Assembly: GCA_011009095.1 (NCBI GenBank)
Contig: VTPC01000674.1
Location: 1-64,000, forward strand
DNA length: 64,000 bases
From: Ignelater luminosus
Taxonomy: Eukaryota > Arthropoda > Insecta > Coleoptera > Elateridae
Direction: 5' to 3'
The notes under the pieces were generated by a model. It was not told the DNA's origin. It did no database searches and saw nothing but the letters and a program-made list of their open reading frames with translations. Positions 25,801 through 37,800 of this stretch are shown here, piece after piece. The translations under genes were made by a program, and so were the position numbers. Every line of letters starts with the position of its first letter. The first letter of the stretch is position 1.

Positions 25801-28800
25801 GCGATTTTAATTTGTAAGTTTTACTTGTACTTGAAGAGGTAACTGAGGTCAGGCGTTTTTATAATAAATGTGCGAGTTCGTTTAATAATAATAAATAGTA
25901 AAAATAAACGTTATTTATTAAAGATTATAACAGGTTAACAATTGTCGAGGAACTATGTTAAATTTTATGCAAACTGGAATGATATCGAATGAATCTTAGC
26001 GAGTGACTGTGTCGTCCCTGTAAATAACTAAGCTTTTATACATCTCTACCTGTGTTTTAACAAAGAACAAAATTCTCGAGTCTTCGAAGAAAATCATTTT
26101 CTAAAAACTGTTAACAGAAATTTTGTTTAAGGAAATATTATTGCTGTAGATCCATTTAAGAAGAATTTAGACAAAAGCAAAATTCTTCTAGGAAAATTTA
26201 TAATGTGTTATCTACACTAAGAATTAGACACTAAACAAAATGCTTAAACCTTCTACGAAAATTATTTATAATGTACAAAAGTGTTTAAGATATTTCTAAA
26301 GAAGTACGTTTGAAAGAAAATAATTGACAAATGGCAAAACCTTTTTTCTATGAAAATTTTAAGGTGCAAAACATTCGAGAATGCCTTCAACGAATTAACA
26401 GGTATACGTGGGACCCTTTTACCTCGAATATTTATTTCCGAAAAGTCAATGTTTCTAGTTTTTACAAAGTGTCGCCACATACTCTTTATAGGAAAACATT
26501 AAACCAGCAAACATACTTAAACACGGTCTCCACAAACTTTAAAATTGCTAATGAAGGTTTAGAAACCAAATTATTTAAACAAGCTTCTTTAAGTTCTTAA
26601 AGAAGCTTCATTAATTATTCAAGGAAGAGCGGAAAGGACCATTGACATTTAAATCTTTTTGATGTGTGGTGTAAGAATTAAACATAACTTACTTGTAGCA
26701 CTTCAAAAATAAGTCATAGCCTACATGAAGCTTTTTTTTCCAAACATGTATACAGGGTGTTTCATTAATAATTGGAAATATTTTAACTGTAGAATCCTGA
26801 GCTCAAAATATTAAGATTTAACCCAAATCACTTAGATAAAATGTGGCTCCTTACTAAGTTACAGGGTGTTTTATAACAAAATGATTCTTTTCAGAACCAC
26901 AATTTGTTTTTAAATGTTGAATGCATTTATTCGTTTCAAGAAATTTCAATAAATAACATGTTTTTCTGTTAATGGGGATTAAAGTTTCATTTGCATAATA
27001 AATGCAATCCTATGACCCAATAACACTGACATAATAAATACACATTAAGATCAAAATAACTGTGCCGCTTCATTTTCAACTTTAAATATCTCGAAAAATA
27101 ATGACTATATCGCCATGAATGAAGAGTATGTTATTTACATAGAAAGTATTGGAGAATCAAAAAATTGTGCTAAAAGGGCAATTCCGCTAGTGGCGTAGAA
27201 TTTGGGAAGGGTCAACCATTCACTTGCCCCTATCGTACGCCTCTGGTAGTAGCCAGAAACGATTATTTAACATAATTTAGTAGGGTGTACAGTACCTACA
27301 CTTCCCACCAAGTATGACAAGGATATGTCAAATAGTTTTAAAGTACTGGGTACAAATAGTTTTTAAATTTTTAAATAACACCCTGTAACTCAGTAAGGAG
27401 CCACATTTTATCTAAGTTATTTGGGTTAAATCTTAATATTTTGAGCTTAGGATTCTACAGTTAAAATATTTCCAATTATTAATAAAACACCCTGTATAGT
27501 GTCCAAGATAAGGATTTAAATTTATAATTTCTTTTACTTTTATGTTTCATTAAATTGTTTTCTCTTCGGTTAAAAGTAAAGATGAAGTCTTTTTTGTAAT
27601 ATTTTTTTTTTATTTTTTAAATTTTTTATTTTAATAATCATACGTTTCAACGACTATAACCATAATTTCGATTTTGAGAACATTAAAATTTTTAGATCAT
27701 GAACAAAAATATCACAACAGAATCTTTTTAGAAATGTTTCACATCAAAAAACAACCCAATAGTATAAATTTTAGACAAGACAGAAAATTTAAGCATCATA
27801 TATCACGATTTAATAAAATAATTTCAATCTTTTCAAAATTTCATATAACATAAAATCGAAGATACCCTTTTCTGTAATGACAAATAATACTGTCAAATTT
27901 ATATTTACATTAGTTTTTAGAATTTAATTTTAATTATATACATAAGGTAATTATAATATTAGTTTATTTATTTATGATACATATTTTTGTATATTTACTT
28001 TGTAGTTTATCACTGAAGAAGACAACAATAGTTGTTGAACGTCTGATTATTAAAATAAAAAAATTTAAAAAATAAAAAAAAATATTACAAAAAAGACTTC
28101 ATCTTTACTTTTAACCGAAGAGAAAACAATTTAACAAGATAAGGATGCACAGCATGGGGATCTTGGAAACGGTAAGAGATACAGAATCAGTTAAATGGGA
28201 TGAAAGTTGGCTATTTGTAGGACCTTTTTGTTGATGTTTGCAAAATTTAGATTTCTTGGATAGTTTCTGAGATATTTAAAAAAAAGTTGATTTCTCGATT
28301 TTCATTGTTATTTTTTCTTTTGTTTATTTGAAGAGATATCGGAAAACTAAAACCACTTTTCCATTGCCACTTTTTGTGCTCTATTAAAATACGCTAACAA
28401 AATTTCTGTGCAACGTTTCAGTTTTGTGTAACCATCATCAAGCTCATTTTTATAAATAGGCTGAAAAACAATTGAAAATTGTTTTGGATAGCTCTTGTCA
28501 CGATTCTAATGATGTAAACATGTAAACATGATAGGGTTATTTTGGTTTTGATTTTTTGTGTTGAACGCTGCTGTGACTAACTGTAATAATTCCTGTTCAT
28601 CTTCAAAATTTTGGTTAAGCATATGATTCTTGATATAACCCCAGAGGAAGAAATTTAATAGTGTTAGATCAGGTGATTCTGCAGGCCAGGGTACTGCAGA
28701 ATGCATTAATTTATAGCATACAAAACCAAAATAACCCTATGATGTTTACATCATTAGAATCGTGACAACAAGAGTGATCCAAAACAATTTTCAATTGTTT

Positions 28801-31800
28801 TCCAGTCCATTTAAAAAAATGAGGTTGATGATGGTTACTCGAAACCAAAACAGAAATTTTGTTAGTGTATTTTAATAGAGCACAAAAACTGACAATGGAA
28901 AAGTGGTTTTAGTTTTTCAATATCTCTTCAAATAAATGAAAGAAGAAATAAAAACAAAAATTGAGAAATCTACTTTGTTTTTAAAATATCTCAGAAACTA
29001 TCCCAGATATCTAAATTTTGCAAATGCCAACAAAAAGGTCCTATAAATAGCCAACTTTCATCCCATTAAGCGATCCTGCATCTCTTACCATTTCCAAGAT
29101 CCCCATGCTGTGCATCCTTACCTTGGACACATTGTATAGTAAAATTAAAGTTGTAATGTTATGGTTTTGTTTGGGCAAGTAGGTATTTCTTTTTATTATA
29201 AAATAACCGCAATGACATATGAAATGAGGCTGTCCAACACACGTAACCGCGGAAATTATAAATGGCTATTGGTGGTCAAACAAGCAATTAAATTGCATTG
29301 CTGAATAATGGAAATACAATATTTTTGGTATACAGGGTGGCTGAAAAATCGTTCACCAGCCTATAACTATTTTATTTTTAAAGATATGAAAAAAATTCAG
29401 AGATTAAAGTTGTTTGATGTAATAAGAGGCATAATATCATTCATTGAAAGAAAACTCAACGCCTACTGTTTTTGCGTAACATCAACTAACTTTAATTATT
29501 TAAATGGAATACCCTGTATATTTCTTAAAATTCTGAATACACATGAAACTCTCTTCTCAACCATATAACATACTTAACCATTTTCTTAAAGTCTTGGTCT
29601 GCAAGATCCCCTGATTTATCAATTCTGGATTACTTCTTATGAGGCTTTTTAAAAGATCATGTTTGTGTAACTCCATCAGGAAGTCTAAATGAGTTGAAAA
29701 CTAAATTTTTCTGCTCTGAAAATTAATTTATACCTAGCGTGTTGTAACATTTCTGGCGTAACTAATGCTATAGCTGCAGTATTTCTATTTTTCAACTTAT
29801 TTAGACTTGCTGATAGAGTTACATAAACATGATATTTTAAAAAGCCCCATAACAAGTAATCCAGAATTGATAAATCGGGGGATCTTGCAGGACAAGTCCT
29901 CAAGGAAATCGTTAGATATGTTATATGATTGAAAAGATAATTTCAGGTGTATTCAGAATTTTGAGAAATATACAGGGTGTTTCATTTAAACAATTAAAGT
30001 TAGTTGATGTTATGCGAAAACAGTAGGTGTAATACACCTCGTATTACATCAAACAACTTTTACCTTTGGATTTTTTTCATATCTTTAAAAATAAAATAGT
30101 TATAGGCTGGTGAACGATTTTTCAGCCACCCCGTATATAAATGTAATATAGTGTATGAACAGTATCTATTGTACAATGTGTACTGAATTATGTATTTGCT
30201 TGTGTGTTAATTTTAAATTGAACATTGAAAATTGCCACTAATTTTGACTTACATGTAACACAGAACTTACTCTAGTTAATAAATAAATGTTCATAAATAC
30301 TGGAAAACTAAAGAAGAAAATCTGAAAGTTTCTTTAAAATGCTTGTTTGAACACCATTCGCCATTTTTAAAGGGTCTTAACAGCATGTTGGACACCCTCA
30401 TAAGTTATGTATCATATTCATAAATTTAATAATCTTTTACTGATGTTTCCAGAAAAACAATGATAAACTAACTTACCAGCCAAGACTTATGATCGGTGGC
30501 TCCACAATTATTACAGCGCATGCCTTCATTTTCTCTTAGAGTGCCATTAAGTTGTGCCAGTTCTCTAAGCTGCATACGTCTTAAATCGTTCTGACTTTCA
30601 GGTACTTCCACACCTTGGCGTATTACTTCTTTAATCTGAAAGCAAGTCACTCTTATTATTTTTCTCAATTAAATCAATGAAATATAGTATGTAACTAACT
30701 AACAGTTAACAATCAACTATTAATTACACACAGAAGACGAATCAAAAAAATGAACTATGTAAAAGAAACATATATGATGTTTGATATCGGTTTGGTTTTA
30801 TTTAATTTAGATAAATTCATATCTATTTGCAGAGGATCATGAAAACTATTCAATTAATAAAAAAAATAACATAACAATATATTTAATTTTTCTCTCATCT
30901 TGAGACACAGAGTTTATAGGCTCTTTATATTATAACTGCACAAACCTTTTCAACTGCTTTTTTAACATTCTCCGGATTGGTGGCAGTGATGTATGCATGT
31001 AAAGGTTCATCTTCTCCTGGTAGGGGTTGACCATCTTTGCGTCCTACTTTGCCTTCCTTAACACTGCCTTTCCCACGAATAATTATTTTTGCTCCTGTTT
31101 CTTTTTCCATAGCTAAGTAACATATACCATTAACAATTTCTTAATACAAGACTTCAAAAAACTTACTTTTCAAAGTATTCCCTCGAGGGCCAATTAATAA
31201 ACCTACAAAGTTTATTTCAGGGTGTTCTTCTTGTGGAATCATTACTTTATCACTTACTCTTATTACTGGTGGCCTAGAAAAACAAAATATGTTTAGAAAA
31301 GTAAATATCAGTAAATTAGTTATTTCCTTTTATTAGCTTTAGTTTGTGAATACAACAAATAGATATTAGTGAGATACTTTTTCCATTTATAGTACTGTGA
31401 TAATATGGTCCCATGGATTCAATACCAGACCTAAAGAATCCTCTTCCTGATTCCAGGCTCAAACCTACATATGTCAGACCAATACAGCTTCGCTTATGTT
31501 TGCCATATCTACACTAAGCCAAGTGTATTATGGTGGGTTTATACAGCTTTCCTTAACTTTAATTTTAAACGTAAAATTAATATTAAGAGAAAAAAAGTAG
31601 TAGTTTCAACTCAAGTGTTTATACAGATTTTCACTGTAACTTTAAATTTAGCAGTAAGAATGCATGATCTTGAAAGTTCCTAATTTTCAACTTTAACTAC
31701 AACAACCCTAAAATTATAGATTTCTGCCTCACATACAAAAATTCTAAGGTTAGCATAATGCGCTACAAAAAGCAGAGATACTGACATGGGTAAACACTAC

Positions 31801-34800
31801 AATATTATTGGTTAATGCTTAGCGATTCATTTCTTGTATAAACCATGTTTATTTTAGAAGTTATGATTACACTTAAATTTTGCTCTTAAATTTAAAATTA
31901 AAGTTAAGGACAGCTGTATAAACCCACTTATAGACAAATAAATGAGGTTGTGTTTTAATATTTTAATTTTTTTTTAAATTTAAATAACTCTTTATCATGG
32001 ATATGTATGCAGATCTAGTAAGTCTTTCTTTTTTAATTTCTTGTTAAATTCAGTAATTTGTGTACACCTAAAGCCCTGATCACATTATCAAATAATTTGA
32101 TCAAACTTAACTATTAGTCTAGAATAATGACGTCATAAACTTACAAACTCAATTTATATCAAACTGGATGATCACACTGTAAATAATAGTTTGATCAAGT
32201 TTCAAAAGTATGAATCTAGCTTATATCAAACACTGACACAATGTTAAATTTGATGTCAAAATTGACTACAATTTCATCATTGAAATCTGACATCGTTGCA
32301 TACATCAAAACTGCATTTAAAAATTTGACAAAGGAATATTTAGAACATGTTTTAAAAATCGTGTTAATTCTGCATGTAAAAAAAATGTTCTAAACATTTC
32401 TTTGTCAAATTTTTAAATACAGTTGACATTAAATGTGCTGTATGCAACGATGTCAGATTTCAATGACGAAATTGTAGTCAATTTTGGCGTCAAATTTAAC
32501 ACCGTGTCAGATGACCCTAAAGAACTGTTTATTGGATTTCGTAAAATTATCGAATGAAATAACATCATAGTAATTCAGATCCACTAACGATAGGTTAAAT
32601 CGGTTGTGCAGATAGAATCTAGTACATTTATCATATGTAATGTTGGCAATGAACTGCTTTCTTGCTAATAGCTTTTTGTCACTTTGAAGTTCGATTCCTA
32701 TTTAAGTGAATTTAAACGGTTCAATTTGAGGTTATGTTTAGAATGTAATTGGACCAAACTCGTTTTAAAATAAAACTATTCTAACTAAGGGACTGTAGAT
32801 GTGACTCTAGAATACTTACTTATAATCAACAGGAGGTTTAAATTCTGGGTTGATGCTTTGCATTTTAAGAACCAATGCATGACGTTCTTCTTCTAATCTG
32901 CGACGCGTTCTAAACTCTCTAGTATTTAGTCGCTTGCCATCACTGCTATAGATTGGTTCAGGAGATGGAGATCTGCACAAATAGGAAAAACAACCCATAA
33001 ACTTAGAGAATTGTAATTCCTACGCTACACCATTGATCAATTGGCCATTATCAAGATGTATTTTAAAAAACTGCAATAGTGTAGCAGTAGGATATTTTAT
33101 AGTCATTATCATAATTTTAAAGGTAAAAAGGATCATTTTAGATTAATCTTCTAAATTAAAAACCAAAAATTATTTATAAATTAGTTTTTAGGTCGTTACT
33201 ACATAATATAATTAATTAATTTTTAATCCTAAGCTAAGGGAGAAAAAATTTATTATGTTGTAAGAAGCTGCAATAAAAATGTCAATTAATTGGTTCTTTC
33301 TGGCTGAAATATTTGCTTTGAATCTGAAACTGATATTTTTCATTAGAAAAATAATTAAGATCAAATTAAATCATTCTTTAAGAAAGAAAAACCAATTCCT
33401 AAACATACGTTTGTAATCATGAGTGAAAGCAACAAATAACATGTAATTTATTTTAAAATGCAAATGATAAAATGATAGGTAAATACTTACTATAAATTAT
33501 AATTTAAAATTATTGGATACATCTAGTTAAAATGTAGTCATGGCGCTTAATTGTTAATAAAATAATAATAAAAGCAAATGTTACTATAAAACAGAGCAAG
33601 ACATTGTTGAAATTGTATTTTAATGTTAACTTTTAAATATTAAATTATATTTTTTTTTTTTACTGTAGACTGCTTTGAATTTTAAAATATCTTAGATCTC
33701 ATTTGTTTAAGATTTGTCATAGATTTATAGAACAAAACTATGATAAGGTCTTTTCTTAAAAAACAATATTTTGATGTAGATATATATACAGTGCTTGCAA
33801 ATTTAACTATCAAACTTTAATCACATATTTGGCTTAAAATAAGGTGAAAAGCTCCTATAAACATACAGGGTCGCTAAAAAGTATGGAAACACGCTACCTC
33901 CGCAAAAACGGTAAGAGACAGACAAATGAAATTTGGAGAACTTAAAGTAGGTATTTTTTGCCATGTTTTGCGAAGGTAATTAAAAACGAATCTTCAATTG
34001 TTTTTTCGTATGGTCGCCATATTGGATTTTCTAAATGGAACAGCCTGTATATGACCCCATATTTGGATAGAGATTTTCAAGACAAATTCAATGATATAAG
34101 GGTTCCTATACTTATCTTGAAAGGATCTGGAAATAATTGCTATTCTTTTGTCAGGGGTTTCCCTATTAAAAAGTATGGAAACACGCTGCTCCTGCAAAAA
34201 CGGTAAGAGATAGACAAATGAAATTTGGAGATCTTAAAGTAGGCATTGTTTTTTCGTACGGCCGCCATCTTGAGTTTCTTTAAATGGAACACCCTGTACA
34301 TGACCCCATATTTCGATAGGAATTTTAAAGGTGAATTTAATGATATATGGGTTGCTGTACTTATCTTGAAAGGTTTTGGAGATAATCGCTATTCTTTTGT
34401 TTAATGGTATAATCCTTGACAAAAGAATGGCGATTATCTCCAAAACCTTTCAAGATAAGTATAGCAACCCTTATATCATTGAATTTGTCTTGAAAATCTC
34501 TATCCCAATATGGGGTCGTATACAGGGTGTTCCATTTAAAAAAATTTAATATGGCGGCTGTACGAAAAAACAATTGAAGATTTGTTTTTAATTACCTTCG
34601 CAAAACATGGCAAAAAATACCTACTTTAAGTTCTCCAAATTTCATTTGTCTATCTCTTACCGTTTCTTCAGGAGTAGCGTGTTTCCATACTTTTTAGCAA
34701 CCCTGTATATCTGATCTTGCTTCCTTGTCTGGTTGTAATTCTTCAAAGAATTGGTACAAATTTTCTTGAAATAGATTTTGAACCAACAAATACCAAGTTT

Positions 34801-37800
34801 AGTAGAACTAGACTAGAAGATGTTAAATGTTGGTATATTCCCAGATTATCAAGAATGCATCTTCAAATATCGATAAAATTAAGCACAAATAAGTATGTAA
34901 TCTATGTAACTATGCCAAGATTGATATTTGTATCATCTGTGGTTCAAGAACTATTTTAAGAAAACTTGTATCTATGTGTCATCTTTGAAGAGCTATAACT
35001 GGACAAGGAAGCAAAATCAGATATACATAACTACGTTCATGGGAACTTTTCTCCTTATTTTAAGCCAAACAATATGTGACTAAAATTTGATGATCAAATC
35101 AGCAGACGCCCTTATATTATTTATCATTAATGTTTAGAATATTTGGAACAAAATATTTACACAAACTTAAAGTATATGAGGCACTTTTATTTAAATCAAG
35201 CATTACATGATAGGCAAGCAAAACAACAACAGATTTTCCTCTGTGGATGTTACACGTGTCCTTACTGCATTCAGAATTTTGAACTTCCCAAGCTGATGAT
35301 GACAAAAAGTTCTAAAACTGCTTTTAGCTTCCCTTTCAGTTGCTGTCAACAAACTTATTTCTTAAAGAGGTAACCAAAAGTGACTGCAATGAACATTTTT
35401 CTTTAGCTGTAATGTTGGTTTTAAATTGTCAGGATTGTAAAATTATACAGAAACTGACCAATCAAGCTGATCAGGCAAAAATAAAAATCATAAGTTCCCA
35501 GGTAAACCAATGCTTTTACTCCCTCTCAAAAAATACCCAGTGAAAATAAAAACATCTCATATTTTTACAACTCGAAGACTCAGTTATAAGATGTAGCATT
35601 CACATAAGCAGCATTGAAATGACATCAATGTAGTGCTATTGTATCTTTCAATTTAAAGTAGATTTGATATTCCATGACCAAAAAAAAGTTGGTTCAGTTT
35701 TGAGTCGTAAATTGAAACCATCAATCAAAACCAACTTGTACAATCGGTTGCTAAAATTTAATCAGTTTCAGAATGCATATTCCGTAAGCTACTAATGTTT
35801 CAGAAATTTCACACAAATTGCACCTTAGGAGACAATTAACCGTAACCATGGTTGAGATATGATACTTATGAAACATATTAATGTTTTATGTAGTACAGTA
35901 CAGCAATATGAAAAAAATTGTAATGAATGAAAGTGGTGAAAGATGAATAGTATTTTTAGGAATTGGTTTAATTTGATGGGTTTAAGATATTCAAAAGTTT
36001 AATCAAATCTGTTCATGTTGCCAAATGATTAAATGACTGTTCTGTAATATCTTATTTGTTATAATCTGCTTTATTTTTTATTTCATATTATTGCACCACC
36101 CCAGCAAAAGTATTGAGATATTACAGAAAGTCACCAAACAACCTTATAATGTGATATACATATGAAGAGAATGGATAATTGTAATATGCATTTCTTATAG
36201 TAAAAACAGAAAACAGATAAAAGTTTAACTTTTAGTTCAATAAAAATCTTTATAATTAAAGTTATATTAGAAACTATTATTATCCAATGAACATTTTACT
36301 TATCAACTTGTTCTTTTCATTATCTGAAACTACTTGTAATAATTGAAAAAAGAAAATTTCAATCAGACTTTAAAGCAGTACAAAACTACAGTAATGTTTT
36401 GATAATCTGATCCTTCTATAATATAAATTCTGCAATGATTCGGAGAATTTTTTTTGCGCTAATTACAAGCAAAGAAAAGGAGACAACTCTTAGAGGATTT
36501 CATTAAATGAAAAACTTCTGAGGCTACATTCATGCATTGCCATTGATCCACATAAATTTAAAATTAGGGATACAGTTCATATTTGAGAACATTAGCTTTT
36601 GCAGTGTGGTTATTTAAAGATAACAACAATAACAATTTCAATCAAGTCACAAAAGTAAGAACAGAATAATTCAATATCTTATCCTACCACCAAAGAAAGC
36701 AATATGTTTAAATAATCATACCATAAAAGCTGATACCTTCAAGATGGACTGTATTTCAAATTTCAAACAATAAGACATCAACAAGAATAAACTGTTATGC
36801 ATAAACGTATGGCTTCTAGATGTGTCACAAGCTTTTTCTTAATTTATTTTGATTATAAGTTGTATAAAATATGAATTACAGACTGTTTCAGAAGTTAAGA
36901 TACTAACAATGCTTGTGTCCACAAGTACACTATCATGTTACCAATAAAAAAACCTCCTGATTGGTTAACTGCCACATGTCAATCAATCAGGTGTTTTTTC
37001 ATTTTCTCTTTTCATCATAGTTATGATTATGAACAATAAGAGTTACAATATTTCTCACAACATGGCAAAAACACAACCTTCTCATCCTCTTTTCTTTGCT
37101 CACGGTCAGATTGTCAATGAATTGGTAGTTCGGATCATTGTAAATCATGCTTTTAGACATGTTTGTTCATTTCTTGGTATAACTGCAAGGTGGGTTTAGG
37201 TTATTGTAAACATTCAATTTAATTTCTATCCAAAATCAAATATTTGAGAAATGCATATAAATATATGAATTATCCAATCGCTTGTAGTGTTTGAATTGAA
37301 ACCCATCCTATTTAATCCTACATCTAAAAGTCCTACATAAAGGAAAGAAAATAATTAAAATGTTTGTGACTGTTTTATCGATGCCAAACCACTGGTGATG
37401 CTCAGCTGTCTGGCACTCAAGATTGGTTGTAAAGACTGCACCTTTCTTCTGGGTTGGCTGGAATCCCGAGGTCACCAGAGCGTAGTTTACGGCTCACTTC
37501 CTCTATCTGGAGTTGAACTGTAATAAAACGGGTTAGACGAGGGCAAACGCCCAAGTGTTAGAAATCACATCTTAAAAACCAACAAATAATTATTCTATTT
37601 TCAGATGTATGATTTTTTTGCTTTTGCAAAAGACATCATTTAATATATTACACATTACTCCAAATATGTTACCATTCATACCATGGAAGTTACAACTAAT
37701 AAGTTTTCTCTGGATGGCAAAATAGTGGAATTTGCACTTTATAGGAATAATTATAAAAATGAATTTCAATTGTTTACTATGTAACATTTTTTTAAACATA

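Larger units (their letters stand above)
27499..29130. mobile_element. Long palindromic element, left end split by a later insertion
   Basis: The right end, read in reverse, starts GTGTCCAAGGTAAGGATGCA. The left end reads GTGTCCAAGATAAGGAT and is then interrupted, resuming with GGATGCACAGCATGGGG at 28143. Without the 27516-28134 insertion the arms are about 410 bp each with few mismatches. The centre (about 28556-28722) holds a mariner transposase tail fragment. Confidence 0.75.
17514..30476 (-). other. SF1 intron 7 (13 kb), a transposon and nested-gene host
   Basis: The intron interrupts the first zinc knuckle immediately before its last cysteine. Contents, left to right: a palindromic array (18224-18780), a mariner relic (18886-19300), a T-rich tract (19757-21540), a mariner copy (22389-23667), a nested antisense gene (24278-25460) and four foldback units (26753-30133). 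From 21650 to 22380 and from 25620 to 26740 I see no recognisable feature. Confidence 0.85.
32973..37441 (-). other. SF1 intron 3 (4.5 kb)
   Basis: The intron holds the nested palindromes 33800-35105. Elsewhere it is AT-rich with no recognisable gene. A small inverted repeat at about 36950-36998 (ACCTCCTGATTGGTT / AATCAATCAGGTGT) may be a relic of another short element. Confidence 0.7.

Noticed and set aside
26262..26600. Overlapping 72- and 89-codon frames on both strands
   Set aside because: Neither shows a known domain. The region is unremarkable AT-rich intron.
35143..35543. Cys-containing plus-strand frames in SF1 intron 3
   Set aside because: Spacing of cysteines matches no known finger, and part overlaps the end of the old palindrome.
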